Shown here: positions 16,974 to 24,639 of the stretch, one piece after another
Layout of the letters: the number at the start of each line of letters is the position of its first letter
Position numbering within the stretch: the first letter of the stretch is position 1
DNA from: Deltaproteobacteria bacterium
GTDB lineage: Bacteria; Desulfobacterota; Anaeroferrophillalia; Anaeroferrophillales; Tharpellaceae
DNA: 24,639 nt
Assembly: GCA_030640695.1 (NCBI GenBank)
Contig: DAOWIX010000088.1
Span: forward strand, 1-24,639
Reading direction: 5' to 3'
The notes under the pieces: model-generated
What the model was told of the DNA's origin: nothing
The model's input: only the letters and a program-made list of their open reading frames with translations
Databases searched by the model: none
Position numbers and translations under genes: made by a program

Positions 16974-18008
16974 TTACAACAAATGCACAGCCGTCGCCTT
17001 AAACGAAAGATAGAAGTCATCATCTACTGCCGGTTCAAAATCAAAGAAAGCGTGATTTGTAATGACAGCTGTAAAGATGAGCGAGTTTACGACAAAGTCG
17101 AGCTCGTAGAAAAAACCGTGGCTGCGGATGGCTGCGACCCTGCCTGAAAATGAGTTCTGCAGGCTGGAAACCAGGGGCTCTTTGCTCAAGATCAAGTCTT
17201 CCGGACGAATTGCGATATAACCCTGGCCACTGCTCGCTTCCCTGCCAACTTTAAACTCCAATCCTGCGGCCCGGGCCGTAGTTCCCGAAAATTCGACTTT
17301 GAAAAGATTTTTCATGCCGACAAAGTCAGCCACGACAGTTGAAGTCGGGCGACAGAAAATCTCTTCAATAGCACCCACCTGTTCAATAGAGCCCTGATTC
17401 ATCACCCCGGCATTCCGGGCCAGAGAGAGAGCTTCGGAAAAATCGTGGGTCACCATCAAAAAAGTCGCACCACTCGCTTGATGCAGGTTTTTTAAATGAG
17501 ACCGCAATTCCTGTCTGAAATTGGGGTCAAGGGCCGAAAGGGGCTCGTCCAGCAGCAGGATATCAGGACTCACTGCCAGGGCCCGGGCCAGCGCCACACG
17601 CTGCTGTTCGCCGCCACTCAAAGTCACCGGATCGCGTTCAAGAAGAGTTCCCAAACCTAATAGGGAGATCAGCTCATCAACAGCACTTTCTCCCCGCTTA
17701 AGGGAGTTAAAACGCAAACCATATCGAATATTTTCTAGTACTGAAAGATGAGGGAAAAGGGCGTAATCCTGATAAACAATACTGATGCCCCGCTTTTCCG
17801 GCGCTAGCTTGGTGATCTTGCGATCATTGATGAAGATCTCTCCGCTGACAAGCGGCACCAGGCCAACCAGCGCCTCCAGAAGGACACTCTTTCCGGCCCC
17901 GGTCGGGCCCATCAGAGCAAAAAAATCACCAACTTCCAAGGTTAAATTGATATTTTGTAAATGAAATAAGCCGAGATCAACCGTCAGATTTTCTACCCTG
18001 ATACTCAT
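16974..18008 (-). CDS. wtpC: Tungstate/molybdate ABC transporter ATP-binding protein
   Basis: 344 residues. Walker A GPTGAGKS (about 34-41), Q-loop YQDYALFPH, signature LSGGEQQR, Walker B ILLLDEP and switch His in VTHD are all present. A C-terminal TOBE-like region (about 235-344) carries IRPEDL and may bind oxyanion or regulate activity. ATP hydrolysis at the inner membrane would drive import with the adjacent permease and binding protein. The ATG overlaps the permease stop by 4 bp (ATGA), showing translational coupling. The ATPase alone could be called ModC-like; the wtp name follows the binding protein. Confidence 0.88.
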   Translation of the reverse strand: MSIRVENLTVDLGLFHLQNINLTLEVGDFFALMGPTGAGKSVLLEALVGLVPLVSGEIFINDRKITKLAPEKRGISIVYQDYALFPHLSVLENIRYGLRFNSLKRGESAVDELISLLGLGTLLERDPVTLSGGEQQRVALARALAVSPDILLLDEPLSALDPNFRQELRSHLKNLHQASGATFLMVTHDFSEALSLARNAGVMNQGSIEQVGAIEEIFCRPTSTVVADFVGMKNLFKVEFSGTTARAAGLEFKVGREASSGQGYIAIRPEDLILSKEPLVSSLQNSFSGRVAAIRSHGFFYELDFVVNSLIFTAVITNHAFFDFEPAVDDDFYLSFKATAVHLL

Positions 18009-18814
18009 AAGCGACTCCCGGCCCGACTCCCTCTGCTAACTTTCCGGGCGCCGCTGCCAACCAGTCGCAGTGAAACAAAGAGCAGCAGGCAGACAACAAT
18101 CAACCAGACCGCAACCGGTTGCGAATAGCGCAGGCCATACGATTGAAAACGCTCAAACATCAGGACCGGAGCGATCATCGGATGGTAGGCAATAATCACC
18201 ACCGCGCCGAACTCACTGATCGCCCGGGCACAACACATGATAATTCCGCTTAAAATCGAGCGCCAGGCTAACGGAAAAGTGACCCCGATAAAGGTCGCAA
18301 ACATCGAGGCCCCGAGACTGCGTGAAACATGTTCGAGACGAGGCGAAACCGAGGCAAACCCCTCTTTTGCCGCCTGCAGATAGAAAGGCAGTCCGACAAA
18401 GGTCATGACCATGATAATACCTGTCGGACTGCCGACAATGCGAATGCCCAACTCCTGCATGACTCGGCCGAGCCAGAAGTTTTTACCGACGAGGCCAAGC
18501 AGAGCAATACCGACCACCGGATGGGGAATCACAATCGGCAGATCAACGATCGCCTCAACAATTTTTTTACCGCGAAACTGGCTCCGAGCCAGAAGGTAGG
18601 CCAGGGGGGTGCCAAAAACAAAACAGATGAAGGCAGCACTGATGCCCGTATAGAGACTGAGCCAGATCGAACGGTAGACATCAGGATCACAGATCGTCTC
18701 CCACAATGATGACAGTGTCGGGGCCGTGATCATCCGCAACAGGGGCACCATGATAAAAAGCAGAACTATAAAGCTGCTCCCCAAAGCGAGCCAGAGAAAA
18801 GATTCTTTCCGCAT
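18005..18814 (-). CDS. wtpB: Tungstate/molybdate ABC transporter permease
   Basis: 269 residues with about six hydrophobic segments. The conserved cytoplasmic EAA-type loop is visible around residues 165-200 (EHVSRSLGAS), followed by ARAISEFGAVVIIAYHPM, typical of WtpB/ModB permeases. It forms the membrane channel as a homodimer. The start is 6 bp after the wtpA stop and no strong ribosome site is seen, so coupled translation is likely; the stop overlaps the wtpC start. Confidence 0.88.
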   Translation of the reverse strand: MRKESFLWLALGSSFIVLLFIMVPLLRMITAPTLSSLWETICDPDVYRSIWLSLYTGISAAFICFVFGTPLAYLLARSQFRGKKIVEAIVDLPIVIPHPVVGIALLGLVGKNFWLGRVMQELGIRIVGSPTGIIMVMTFVGLPFYLQAAKEGFASVSPRLEHVSRSLGASMFATFIGVTFPLAWRSILSGIIMCCARAISEFGAVVIIAYHPMIAPVLMFERFQSYGLRYSQPVAVWLIVVCLLLFVSLRLVGSGARKVSRGSRAGSRL

Positions 18815-18820
18815 AGACCG

Positions 18821-19810
18821 TTATTTATCAACCGAGACTTTAGTTTGCAGAAGATCAGGCAATTTTGCAAAAGCTTCCTGATCAGATACCCGAGCCGGAA
18901 CAATCGGCGGCTGCCCCATCTCTTTAAGAATCTGCAATCCACCCTCAGGATCAAGCATATATTTTAAAAACATAATTGCCGCTTCGCGATTAGGGGCTTT
19001 ATCGAGCAGAGTCACACCATAAGTTATCGATTTACCTTGCAACATTATCTTCTCGCCCGGCTTCTTGCCACTAACCGCCACCTGAGCCTCTTTATAGAGC
19101 GGTTCCATAGCATAACTGCTGAGATTGATCTCATCGGGTAAGGACAAAAACTTGAGTCGATGCTGAACCGCAACCGAACGATACTCCCAGGCATAATCCA
19201 TCACCCCGCTTTCGAGCATGGCGACAAGTTCGACCGCTTTGGGGCGAACATTGGCCAGCGGCCGATTCGCCAGGAGACGCTCATTGAGACCCGGCTGCTG
19301 AAAAGCTTTTTCGGCCAACTGCAGTACCATCAGAGCACGATAGCCGCAAGGATCGAGATTGGGATCAGAATGGCCCCATACCACCCCTTTACGCCCAAGA
19401 ATATCGGTCCAGGTTTCCGGCCCCACATCTTTAGCAAACGCGCTATTGTCGGTATAACAAAGCACCATCTGATTTGTAGCAAATCGAATATTCCAGGAAG
19501 CATAACCCGGAATCAACATGCGGTCGATTACCGAAAAATCGGCTGAGGCCATGATGTCGCAAGGTTTATGCAGGTCGGAAATCTTACGGGCGCATTTGCG
19601 ACTGCCGCCACCCTCACGCAGAATATCAATATCAGGGTGGGCCGCCTCAAAAGCCTTCTCTATCGCTGCCAAAGGAACTGTCAAACTACCAGCGTGAAAA
19701 ATTATAACTTGTGTGCGGGACTCAGCCACAACCGGACTGAAGCACACAAGAGCAGACAGTGCCATTATACATAGCAGAAAGTTCGCAATTCGTATTCTAT
19801 TCATCATCAT
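18821..19810 (-). CDS. wtpA: Tungstate/molybdate-binding periplasmic protein
   Basis: 330 residues from ATG 19810, chosen because AAAGGAG lies 8 nt upstream; the frame extends to 19855 without support. Signal peptide about 1-29 (VVA|ES). Motifs typical of WtpA: FHAGSL near the mature N-terminus, GGGSRKCARKI, DIMASADF, GHSDPNLDPCGYRAL and MDYAWEYRSVA. WtpA binds tungstate and molybdate with very high affinity and hands them to WtpB. This supports the presence of molybdo- or tungsto-pterin enzymes elsewhere in the genome. It lies 83 bp after aat on the same strand. I saw no ModE-like palindrome or Moco riboswitch in that gap, so it may be read from upstream. Confidence 0.92.
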   Translation of the reverse strand: MMMNRIRIANFLLCIMALSALVCFSPVVAESRTQVIIFHAGSLTVPLAAIEKAFEAAHPDIDILREGGGSRKCARKISDLHKPCDIMASADFSVIDRMLIPGYASWNIRFATNQMVLCYTDNSAFAKDVGPETWTDILGRKGVVWGHSDPNLDPCGYRALMVLQLAEKAFQQPGLNERLLANRPLANVRPKAVELVAMLESGVMDYAWEYRSVAVQHRLKFLSLPDEINLSSYAMEPLYKEAQVAVSGKKPGEKIMLQGKSITYGVTLLDKAPNREAAIMFLKYMLDPEGGLQILKEMGQPPIVPARVSDQEAFAKLPDLLQTKVSVDK

Positions 19811-19893
19811 TTTAAAATCTCCTTTAAAGATATCTTCGGGCGTCAACATATACATCTACAAAATGACAAATACAACCTTAAAATTACTATTAC

Positions 19894-20589
19894 TTACAAT
19901 AAAGCAAGATTATCCCAGCTTTTTTTCAGCGTCGGCTTGCACAGAGCTTTTTCCAATCTTTTAAGATATTCCCGACGACTGATCTCGCGCACGCCAAATT
20001 GTGCCAGATGTGGGGTTAAAAACTGATTATCGATAAGATGAAAGTTGTGAGCCTGGGCAAAAGCAACCAGGTCTACCAGGGCCGCTTTTGAGGCGTGATC
20101 AACCATAGAAAACATCGACTCACCAAAAAAACAGCGCCCTAAAGAAACCCCGTAAAGCCCACCGACCAGCCGCTCGCCCTGCCAGGTTTCAAAAGAGTGA
20201 GCCAGACCCGCATGATGAAGATCAAGATAAGCGGCCTCCATCTCCGGAGTTATCCAGGTCCCTTTTTCATGCCGGCGCGGGGTTTTAGCACAGGCCTTAA
20301 CCACATCAGCAAAAGCCGAATCCCGACGCATGATAAAATCGACCTTCTTCAGATAACGGAGATTCCTGCCAGAAAGATGAAACTCGTCGGGAATGAGGAC
20401 AGCTCGGGGATCGGGCGACCACCAGAGAATAGGATCGCCGGGAGAGAACCAGGGAAAGATGCCCTCGGCATAGGCACGCAACAGGCGTTCCCGTGAAAGA
20501 TCGCCCCCGACTGCAAGCAGGCCGTTTTCAGAATCAGCAAGGTGAGCCGGGGGGAAAACCGGGCGCAGATTAAGACGATAAACCGGCAT
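19894..20589 (-). CDS. aat: Leucyl/phenylalanyl-tRNA-protein transferase
   Basis: 231 residues, full family length. Conserved motifs: FPP...GLLAVGGDLS, AYAEGIFPWF, WWSPDPRAV, GTWIT.EM..AY..LH, GGLYGVSLGRCFFGESMFS and DNQF.TPHL..FG. The enzyme transfers Leu or Phe from tRNA to N-terminal Lys/Arg of proteins, marking them for ClpS/ClpAP degradation by the N-end rule. Cytosolic. GGAG lies about 6 nt before the ATG. It starts 3 bp after the stop of the homocysteine methyltransferase-like gene, so the two are co-transcribed. Confidence 0.97.
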   Translation of the reverse strand: MPVYRLNLRPVFPPAHLADSENGLLAVGGDLSRERLLRAYAEGIFPWFSPGDPILWWSPDPRAVLIPDEFHLSGRNLRYLKKVDFIMRRDSAFADVVKACAKTPRRHEKGTWITPEMEAAYLDLHHAGLAHSFETWQGERLVGGLYGVSLGRCFFGESMFSMVDHASKAALVDLVAFAQAHNFHLIDNQFLTPHLAQFGVREISRREYLKRLEKALCKPTLKKSWDNLALL

Positions 20590-20592
20590 ATT

Positions 20593-21594
20593 TTACTCCG
20601 GCAAAGCCGGGTGTTTAGTCGGCAGTGGGCAGTCGGCAGTGGGCAGTAAAGCCTGGCCATTTTTTGGAGGATGACGACGGACTCCAAGATGGTTGGCCAG
20701 AAATTCAAGGTGGCCAACCCCGGTTCCGCAACAACCCCCTAAAATCGGGATCTTGAAATCACGATTTAAAGAAACCATACGCTGGCCCCAGTCGGAAACC
20801 GTATCAGCTTTAAGCGTTGCCGCCTCGTTCAGCTCTTCATGATCAAGAGAAGAGGCGTTAGCTTGAAAACCGAGCAGTCGCTCAAGCACCGCTGCGGACT
20901 CCTGTTCAACCTTCAGAAATGAAGGATAAGCGCAGTTCACCATATAGCCGAGCGGAACTTTTTCAACATCGCCATCAATCGTTGCCATCGCCTCGGCCAG
21001 AGTGTGACCATCGAGCATCAAGCCCTCACGATTTATGACAAAACTTATAATATAAGGGATTTCGGTCGCCGCCAGGGCCTGGGCCATCCCAACCGCCTCA
21101 GGCAAGGCCGGCAGGGTCTGGGCAATCAGAAAATCGACCCCGGCCGCAGCCAGATGTTGACTCTGCCAACTATGAAAAGCTTGAGACTCAAGCCGACTTA
21201 AACCCTGTTCGGGCAGATAACAGTCATTTTTACAACTCATCAGACCGCCAACAAAAACCTTGCCGGCAAAATCTCCCGAGGCCGTTTGAATCTCCCGTAT
21301 AAACTTTACAGCATCAACGTTAACATTGCGTCTTTCACCAACCCTTTCCAGGCGTTCACGATTAGCCCGCCAGGTCGGAGTAGTCACAATAATCGGCACC
21401 TCAATCTTTCGAGCAACCGCAATAAACCGGTTAATCAACCCGGCAATCAAGCGCCGACCCTGATCATCATAGATCAACAGAGCGTTAACCAGCTCAGGAT
21501 GCAGCTCAATCTCCCGAGACCGTTTCAAAGTCTCAATCACCGCCGCTTCTGCGAGGATAAAATCATTTGCCGCCAGAGCTTTTTCTAAATCCAC
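20593..21594 (-). CDS. Homocysteine S-methyltransferase family protein
   Basis: 333 residues with a GTG start at 21594 (AGGATGA about 10 nt upstream); I saw no better ATG. TIM barrel with zinc-binding cysteines Cys221 (VNCAYP) and Cys288/Cys289 (GGCCGTG), so the metal site looks intact. The usual N-terminal DGG-GT motif is replaced by ILAEAAVIETL, which marks a divergent subfamily. Likely methyl transfer to a thiol such as homocysteine; the methyl donor is unknown. The last 18 residues are encoded by the 14-bp tandem repeat and Pro-rich sequence and probably extend the normal C-terminus. It is the first gene of the minus-strand run leading to aat and wtpABC. Confidence 0.85.
   Translation of the reverse strand: MDLEKALAANDFILAEAAVIETLKRSREIELHPELVNALLIYDDQGRRLIAGLINRFIAVARKIEVPIIVTTPTWRANRERLERVGERRNVNVDAVKFIREIQTASGDFAGKVFVGGLMSCKNDCYLPEQGLSRLESQAFHSWQSQHLAAAGVDFLIAQTLPALPEAVGMAQALAATEIPYIISFVINREGLMLDGHTLAEAMATIDGDVEKVPLGYMVNCAYPSFLKVEQESAAVLERLLGFQANASSLDHEELNEAATLKADTVSDWGQRMVSLNRDFKIPILGGCCGTGVGHLEFLANHLGVRRHPPKNGQALLPTADCPLPTKHPALPE
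20617..20647. repeat. 14-bp tandem repeat (AGTCGGCAGTGGGC)x2
   Basis: Two perfect 14-bp units plus AGT, in the 3' end of the methyltransferase-like gene, encoding a Pro/Thr-rich tail. Such G+C-rich short tandem repeats are variable-number candidates. A short CCGGC-AAA-GCCGG palindrome lies at 20599-20611 next to it. Confidence 0.9.
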
Positions 21595-21829
21595 CAGACA
21601 ATCATCCTGATTGCTTCAATTTACAAACTTCAATTACAACCATTGCTCTCCACCTCAAAAACTGAAACTATCTTAGCAGAAGCCGTTAGGATTGCCAAGT
21701 TCAGAAGTGAGCTGGTAAGGCATTACGTTTAGGAAAATATTTTAGAATTAAACCAGAATTCTGGCTCAACCTGCAAATACGATACAACATAAAAATCGTA
21801 AGGAGTGCATTGAATCAAAAAATAATCGG

Positions 21830-21858
21830 TTGATATCCCCCCTTTTTTTCTGTAATCT
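21830..21858 (+). promoter_or_regulatory. Candidate sigma70-type promoter for the flavoprotein gene
   Basis: TTGATA (21830-21835), 17-nt spacer, TAATCT (21853-21858), about 98 nt upstream of the ATG. It lies in the 362-bp divergent gap 21595-21956, where I see no gene. Confidence 0.4.
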
Positions 21859-21956
21859 GTTTCACGGTCTTGATTGAAACAAAACCAGCCCCCTTGCAGA
21901 CATTCTGATCACGCTGAACAATTACAATAATAAATCTGAAAAATGAGGTCGAAAAA

Positions 21957-22559
21957 ATGAAACTTATAGGTGTATCGGCAAGTCCGAGAAAAAACCAGTC
22001 TACTGCTTTTGCCCTGGAACAATGCCTTGACGAAGTAAAGCTGGCTGCGAACTCTTCAGGAATAGCTATTGATATTGAAATGATCGATCTTGCAGGTTTG
22101 AAAATTCATGGCTGCATCTCCTGTGACGCATGCAAAAAAGGTCTGCAGTGCAGCCAGAATGATGATTTTAAGCAACTGATCCCCAAGCTTGCCGACCCCG
22201 AAATTTCAGGAATCATTGTGGCAAGCCCGGTTTATATGGGTTGTATGTCAAGCCAGGCCAAGGCCTTCATCGACCGCTCTGTTCTTTTCAGACGCAACGG
22301 ATTCAGGTTCAGAAACATACTCGGTGGAGCCCTGGCCGTGGGCGGCTCTCGCAACGGCGGTCAGGAGTTGACCATCCAGGCAATTCATGCAGGCATGATG
22401 ATTCACGATATGATTATCATTGGCGATGGCGACCATTTTGGCGGTACCACCTGGGGCAAACATCCCGATGGCCATACTGCTGACGCAACCGGCATCACCA
22501 CCGCCCGAAACCTCGGCAGACGCATGGTTGAAGTTGCACAGATGCTAAAAAAGCAATGA
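21957..22559 (+). CDS. Iron-sulfur flavoprotein (NADPH-dependent FMN reductase family)
   Basis: 200 residues; TGAGG about 9 nt before the ATG. Flavodoxin-like fold with the FMN phosphate loop at the N-terminus (SASPRKNQST) and ASPVYMG further on. Cysteines at 53, 56, 59 and 65 form CX2CX2CX5C, the compact motif that binds a [4Fe-4S] cluster in iron-sulfur flavoproteins of methanogens and other anaerobes. The likely role is electron transfer or oxidative-stress reduction in the cytosol; the partner is unknown. It is the first of a plus-strand series of small genes, but the 146-bp gap with repeats after it suggests a separate unit. Confidence 0.88.
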   Translation: MKLIGVSASPRKNQSTAFALEQCLDEVKLAANSSGIAIDIEMIDLAGLKIHGCISCDACKKGLQCSQNDDFKQLIPKLADPEISGIIVASPVYMGCMSSQAKAFIDRSVLFRRNGFRFRNILGGALAVGGSRNGGQELTIQAIHAGMMIHDMIIIGDGDHFGGTTWGKHPDGHTADATGITTARNLGRRMVEVAQMLKKQ

Positions 22560-22606
22560 TCAAAGATTTTTTAGTACCTTACAGGTTATTTTCGGTTTAA
22601 AAAAAC

Positions 22607-22644
22607 AAGCAAATGTTCTGATAAGAGTACTTATTTGCGGGCCA
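22607..22644 (+). repeat. Dispersed 38-bp repeat, copy B
   Basis: Matches the reverse complement of 13199-13236 at 35 of 38 positions. It lies 62 nt upstream of the VOC gene, in the same relative orientation as copy A to its gene. Confidence 0.85.
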
Positions 22645-22662
22645 ATAAGACCGCATTTGGGT

Positions 22663-22681
22663 TGCGGGATTCATTCCCGCA
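22663..22681. repeat. REP-like palindrome
   Basis: TGCGGGA-TTCAT-TCCCGCA, perfect 7-bp arms, 25 nt before the VOC gene start. It parallels the GCGGGC/GCCCGC palindrome next to copy A. Confidence 0.6.
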
Positions 22682-22705
22682 TTATACCAAGCAAGGTAAA
22701 ACTGA

Positions 22706-23146
22706 ATGAACTCATTTCTCCAAAAAATAGACCATATTAACATCGTTGTCAAAGACCTTGAAAAGGTCACGCAATTCTTCGTGTCTCTTGGTTTTGAGTT
22801 GCAGGATCAATCCAGACTCAAGGGTGACTGGATATCAGAAACAGTTGGTCTTGACAATGTGGATGCGGAATATGTCCGACTCACCCTGCCTGGTGACAGC
22901 ATGTCGCTGGAGTTGATACGCTTTAACCACCCACCCATCAATGAAATTGAGTACCCAGACAAAGCCAATACCCAAGGCTACAGACATTTAGCTTTCCAGG
23001 TTGGCAATATTGAAAAAACGGTAGCATTTTTGAGGGATAAAGGAATTGAACCTTTCAGCCCCATCCAGGAATTCACCAAGACCGGGAAAAAGCTGGTGTA
23101 TTTTCGCGGCCCCGAAGGAATCTTGCTGGAGTTGGCTCAGTACTGA
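22706..23146 (+). CDS. VOC (glyoxalase/dioxygenase fold) family protein
   Basis: 146 residues. Two beta-alpha-beta-beta-beta halves: the first begins IDHINIVVKDLEK (about 8-20, potential metal His), the second YRHLAFQVGNIEKT (about 97-110). It ends LLELAQY, where Glu is the usual fourth metal ligand. The family includes glyoxalase I, methylmalonyl-CoA epimerase, extradiol dioxygenases and resistance proteins; the substrate cannot be assigned. AAGG lies about 9 nt before the ATG. Followed after 62 bp by the ABM protein on the same strand. Confidence 0.88.
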   Translation: MNSFLQKIDHINIVVKDLEKVTQFFVSLGFELQDQSRLKGDWISETVGLDNVDAEYVRLTLPGDSMSLELIRFNHPPINEIEYPDKANTQGYRHLAFQVGNIEKTVAFLRDKGIEPFSPIQEFTKTGKKLVYFRGPEGILLELAQY

Positions 23147-23208
23147 GGTTGATCTACAATATCATTAATAATGACACCATAATTCTGACAACGATAAAGG
23201 ATTAATTT

Positions 23209-23514
23209 ATGATACACGTTATTGCATCCATTCAAGTCAAAGAAGGCAAAATGTCCCAGTTCATGAAAATTTTCAAGACCAATATCCCCAATGTGTTACA
23301 GGAAAAAGGTTGCATTGAGTATATCCCGACAATTGACTTGCCTTCCGGCCTACCACCGCAAGAACTGAATCCAAAAATAGCCACCATTATTGAAAAGTGG
23401 CGTTGCCTGGATGATTTAAAAGCCCATCTGTCAGCACCGCATATGCTTGATTACAAAGAGAAGGTTAAAGATATCGTTGAGGGCATGTCGGTGAAGGTTC
23501 TTGAGGAAGCATAG
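23209..23514 (+). CDS. Antibiotic biosynthesis monooxygenase (ABM/YgiN-like) domain protein
   Basis: 101 residues, a single dimeric alpha-beta-barrel domain. It starts MIHVIASIQVKEGK, has GCIEYIPT in the second strand and IIEKWRCLDDLKAHLSAPHM, which matches the conserved E-W---DL--H----H pattern of the ABM family. Relatives act as cofactor-free quinol monooxygenases or as stress proteins. AAAGGA lies about 7 nt before the ATG. Probably one unit with the VOC gene. Confidence 0.88.
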   Translation: MIHVIASIQVKEGKMSQFMKIFKTNIPNVLQEKGCIEYIPTIDLPSGLPPQELNPKIATIIEKWRCLDDLKAHLSAPHMLDYKEKVKDIVEGMSVKVLEEA

Positions 23515-23557
23515 GCCTAACCTCCATCATCAAGATTGTTATGATAGGGATAAAAGG

Positions 23558-23773
23558 ATGATTAAAATGTCAGGGCAAGGTTCAGGTGGGAATGTATTAG
23601 CGGCCCTATGCAGTTTCTTTATTCCTGGATTAGGCCAACTTATTCAGGGACGACTACTCATAAGCATTGTTCAATTTGTCTTAGCTAGTGTTTTTTGGGT
23701 TGTCTATTTGGGCTGGATTATTCATTTATGGTCAATAATCGATGCGGCCAGATTTGATCCGACAAAGAAGTAG
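23558..23773 (+). CDS. Small membrane protein, TM2-like
   Basis: 71 residues from ATG 23558; a second ATG at 23567 is also possible, since the AAAAGG just before 23558 is better spaced for it. Two hydrophobic segments: one holding FFIPGLGQLIQGR (about 20-32) and one from LLISIVQF to LWSIIDA (about 33-64). The PGLGQ turn and the ending Ile-Asp-Ala resemble TM2-type and other small two-helix inner-membrane proteins. Function unknown. Confidence 0.7.
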   Translation: MIKMSGQGSGGNVLAALCSFFIPGLGQLIQGRLLISIVQFVLASVFWVVYLGWIIHLWSIIDAARFDPTKK

Positions 23774-23865
23774 CTGGCGCACGCCTACCATGAAAAACCA
23801 TATTTTAAATATTCGGAGAGTTTCTTTTTGAGTCACAATTCAGAATTTCAGGCTGAGAGAATAAA

Positions 23866-24354
23866 ATGATCTTCAGATTTACCGAAAAAATGGCCAAGAA
23901 ATTAAAGCTCGGCCCTTTAACCAAAATCAACGATCAACCCAGCAACCCTTATCTTGAATGGTATGCCAACTATTTTATCGTTGACCGGATGCAAATCATC
24001 CTTGTCACCAATGCAGCATCCCTTTTGTCTGTTGTCATGCATGGCCGGAAAATAACCAATGATGCTCTTTTCTTCAAGCAATTCATGGATCAACTCGGGG
24101 ATTATCTCAAGGAAATTGACTGCGAGCTGATCTTTCACAGAATTATAGCGCCCAAGATTGGAACGGCAAGACTATCAAAAACCACCGACCGGTCAATTCT
24201 GGGAAGCATGAGTGAAATGAAAAAACATATTGAGATAAGGTATATGAAGGATTGGAGCCCTATGGAATTAACAGGCTTGGTCAACGATGTATATTTCAAT
24301 GGCATAGGCTCTAAAAAACCAAGAAATGTTTTCAAAACGTTGAAGCTGGGTTAA
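23866..24354 (+). CDS. DUF6933-like protein of unknown function
   Basis: 162 residues. The N-terminal pattern (IFRFTEKMAKKLKLGPL, then LEWYANYF and ILVTNAASLLSVVM) matches what I recall of the DUF6933 family, which is often found near transcription-related or mobile genes. No catalytic motif is obvious, and there is no signal peptide or membrane segment. GAGAG lies shortly before the ATG. The next small ORF begins 5 bp after its stop. Confidence 0.7.
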   Translation: MIFRFTEKMAKKLKLGPLTKINDQPSNPYLEWYANYFIVDRMQIILVTNAASLLSVVMHGRKITNDALFFKQFMDQLGDYLKEIDCELIFHRIIAPKIGTARLSKTTDRSILGSMSEMKKHIEIRYMKDWSPMELTGLVNDVYFNGIGSKKPRNVFKTLKLG

Positions 24355-24359
24355 TAATC

Positions 24360-24539
24360 ATGACCTTTTTTGAAGAACCGACATTTTACGATAAAACCGC
24401 TCTTTCGGACCTACAAGGAGCATGGATTGCCGAAAACAAGAACCCAACTGAAGCCGACGACCCAGCCGATTTCTTTCACCTTTCCTACTCATTTCAATAC
24501 CCTTCCGAGAAAAAGGGGATTTTTAAATTGTGCGTTTAA
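24360..24539 (+). CDS. Hypothetical 59-residue protein
   Basis: A short open frame MTFFEEPTFYDK...KLCV starting 5 bp after the DUF6933-like gene. No clear ribosome site lies in the short gap; coupling with the upstream gene is possible. It is acidic, with no signal or membrane segment and no recognised family. It may be a small partner protein or the remnant of a longer gene. The remaining 24540-24639 shows no feature. Confidence 0.45.
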   Translation: MTFFEEPTFYDKTALSDLQGAWIAENKNPTEADDPADFFHLSYSFQYPSEKKGIFKLCV

Positions 24540-24639
24540 ATAGAGTTCCCTCAGAAAATCGTCATTCCAGAAGCGACAATCTGAGGCAAGCATCTTAGCT
24601 GGCGACACCAAGACCCTCACCAGCCAATTGATATTGCTA

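Noticed and set aside
19811..19893. Molybdenum/tungsten cofactor riboswitch or ModE site upstream of wtpA
   Set aside because: Only 83 AT-rich bases are available and neither a multi-helix aptamer nor a clear palindrome is visible.
23514..23545. GCCTAAC ... GTTATGA resembling integron attC core sites
   Set aside because: The 3' core does not fit GTTRRRY and the spacing is far below a normal attC; no paired sites flank the other genes.
23501..23557. TTG start extending the small membrane protein into the ABM gene
   Set aside because: It would overlap the upstream gene and add a charged, non-conserved-looking stretch; ATG starts at 23558 or 23567 have better ribosome spacing.

Overview
The window reads as chromosomal DNA from a Gram-negative, probably anaerobic bacterium, most likely Desulfobacterota (former Deltaproteobacteria). 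This is an inference. It rests on a tungstate/molybdate WtpABC importer, an aat gene, a compact-cysteine iron-sulfur flavoprotein, a lipobox lipoprotein and several secreted proteins. No rRNA, tRNA, transposase or CRISPR array was seen.

Positions 1-13157 hold a locus of exported proteins built around clan CD cysteine peptidases. On the minus strand, reading leftwards from 9943, come four co-directional genes: a free-standing gingipain (C25) propeptide protein, a full C25 peptidase with its own propeptide, a WD40-repeat/caspase-like (C14) peptidase, and a secreted protein of more than 1200 residues that runs off the left edge. A DUF4384 protein is transcribed divergently from 10359. Facing it is a second caspase-like protein, a lipoprotein, at 11823-13157. 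All six carry export signals and both C14 and C25 dyads look intact, so the set looks like an envelope or extracellular proteolytic system with a possible dedicated inhibitor.

Positions 13199-16941 hold a repeat-bearing spacer, an amidohydrolase, a cytosolic diguanylate cyclase with a very good sigma70-type promoter, and a secreted protein with two Ig-like domains. The last ends at a strong bidirectional terminator.

Positions 16974-21594 are a minus-strand run: a homocysteine S-methyltransferase family protein, aat, wtpA, wtpB and wtpC. The last two overlap by 4 bp. No specific molybdate or tungstate control element was seen.

Positions 21957-24639 are plus-strand accessory genes: an iron-sulfur flavoprotein, a VOC protein, an ABM monooxygenase-like protein, a small membrane protein, a DUF6933-like protein and a 59-residue orphan. 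A 38-bp sequence upstream of the VOC gene also lies upstream of the lipoprotein caspase gene about 9.4 kb away, in the same orientation relative to each gene.
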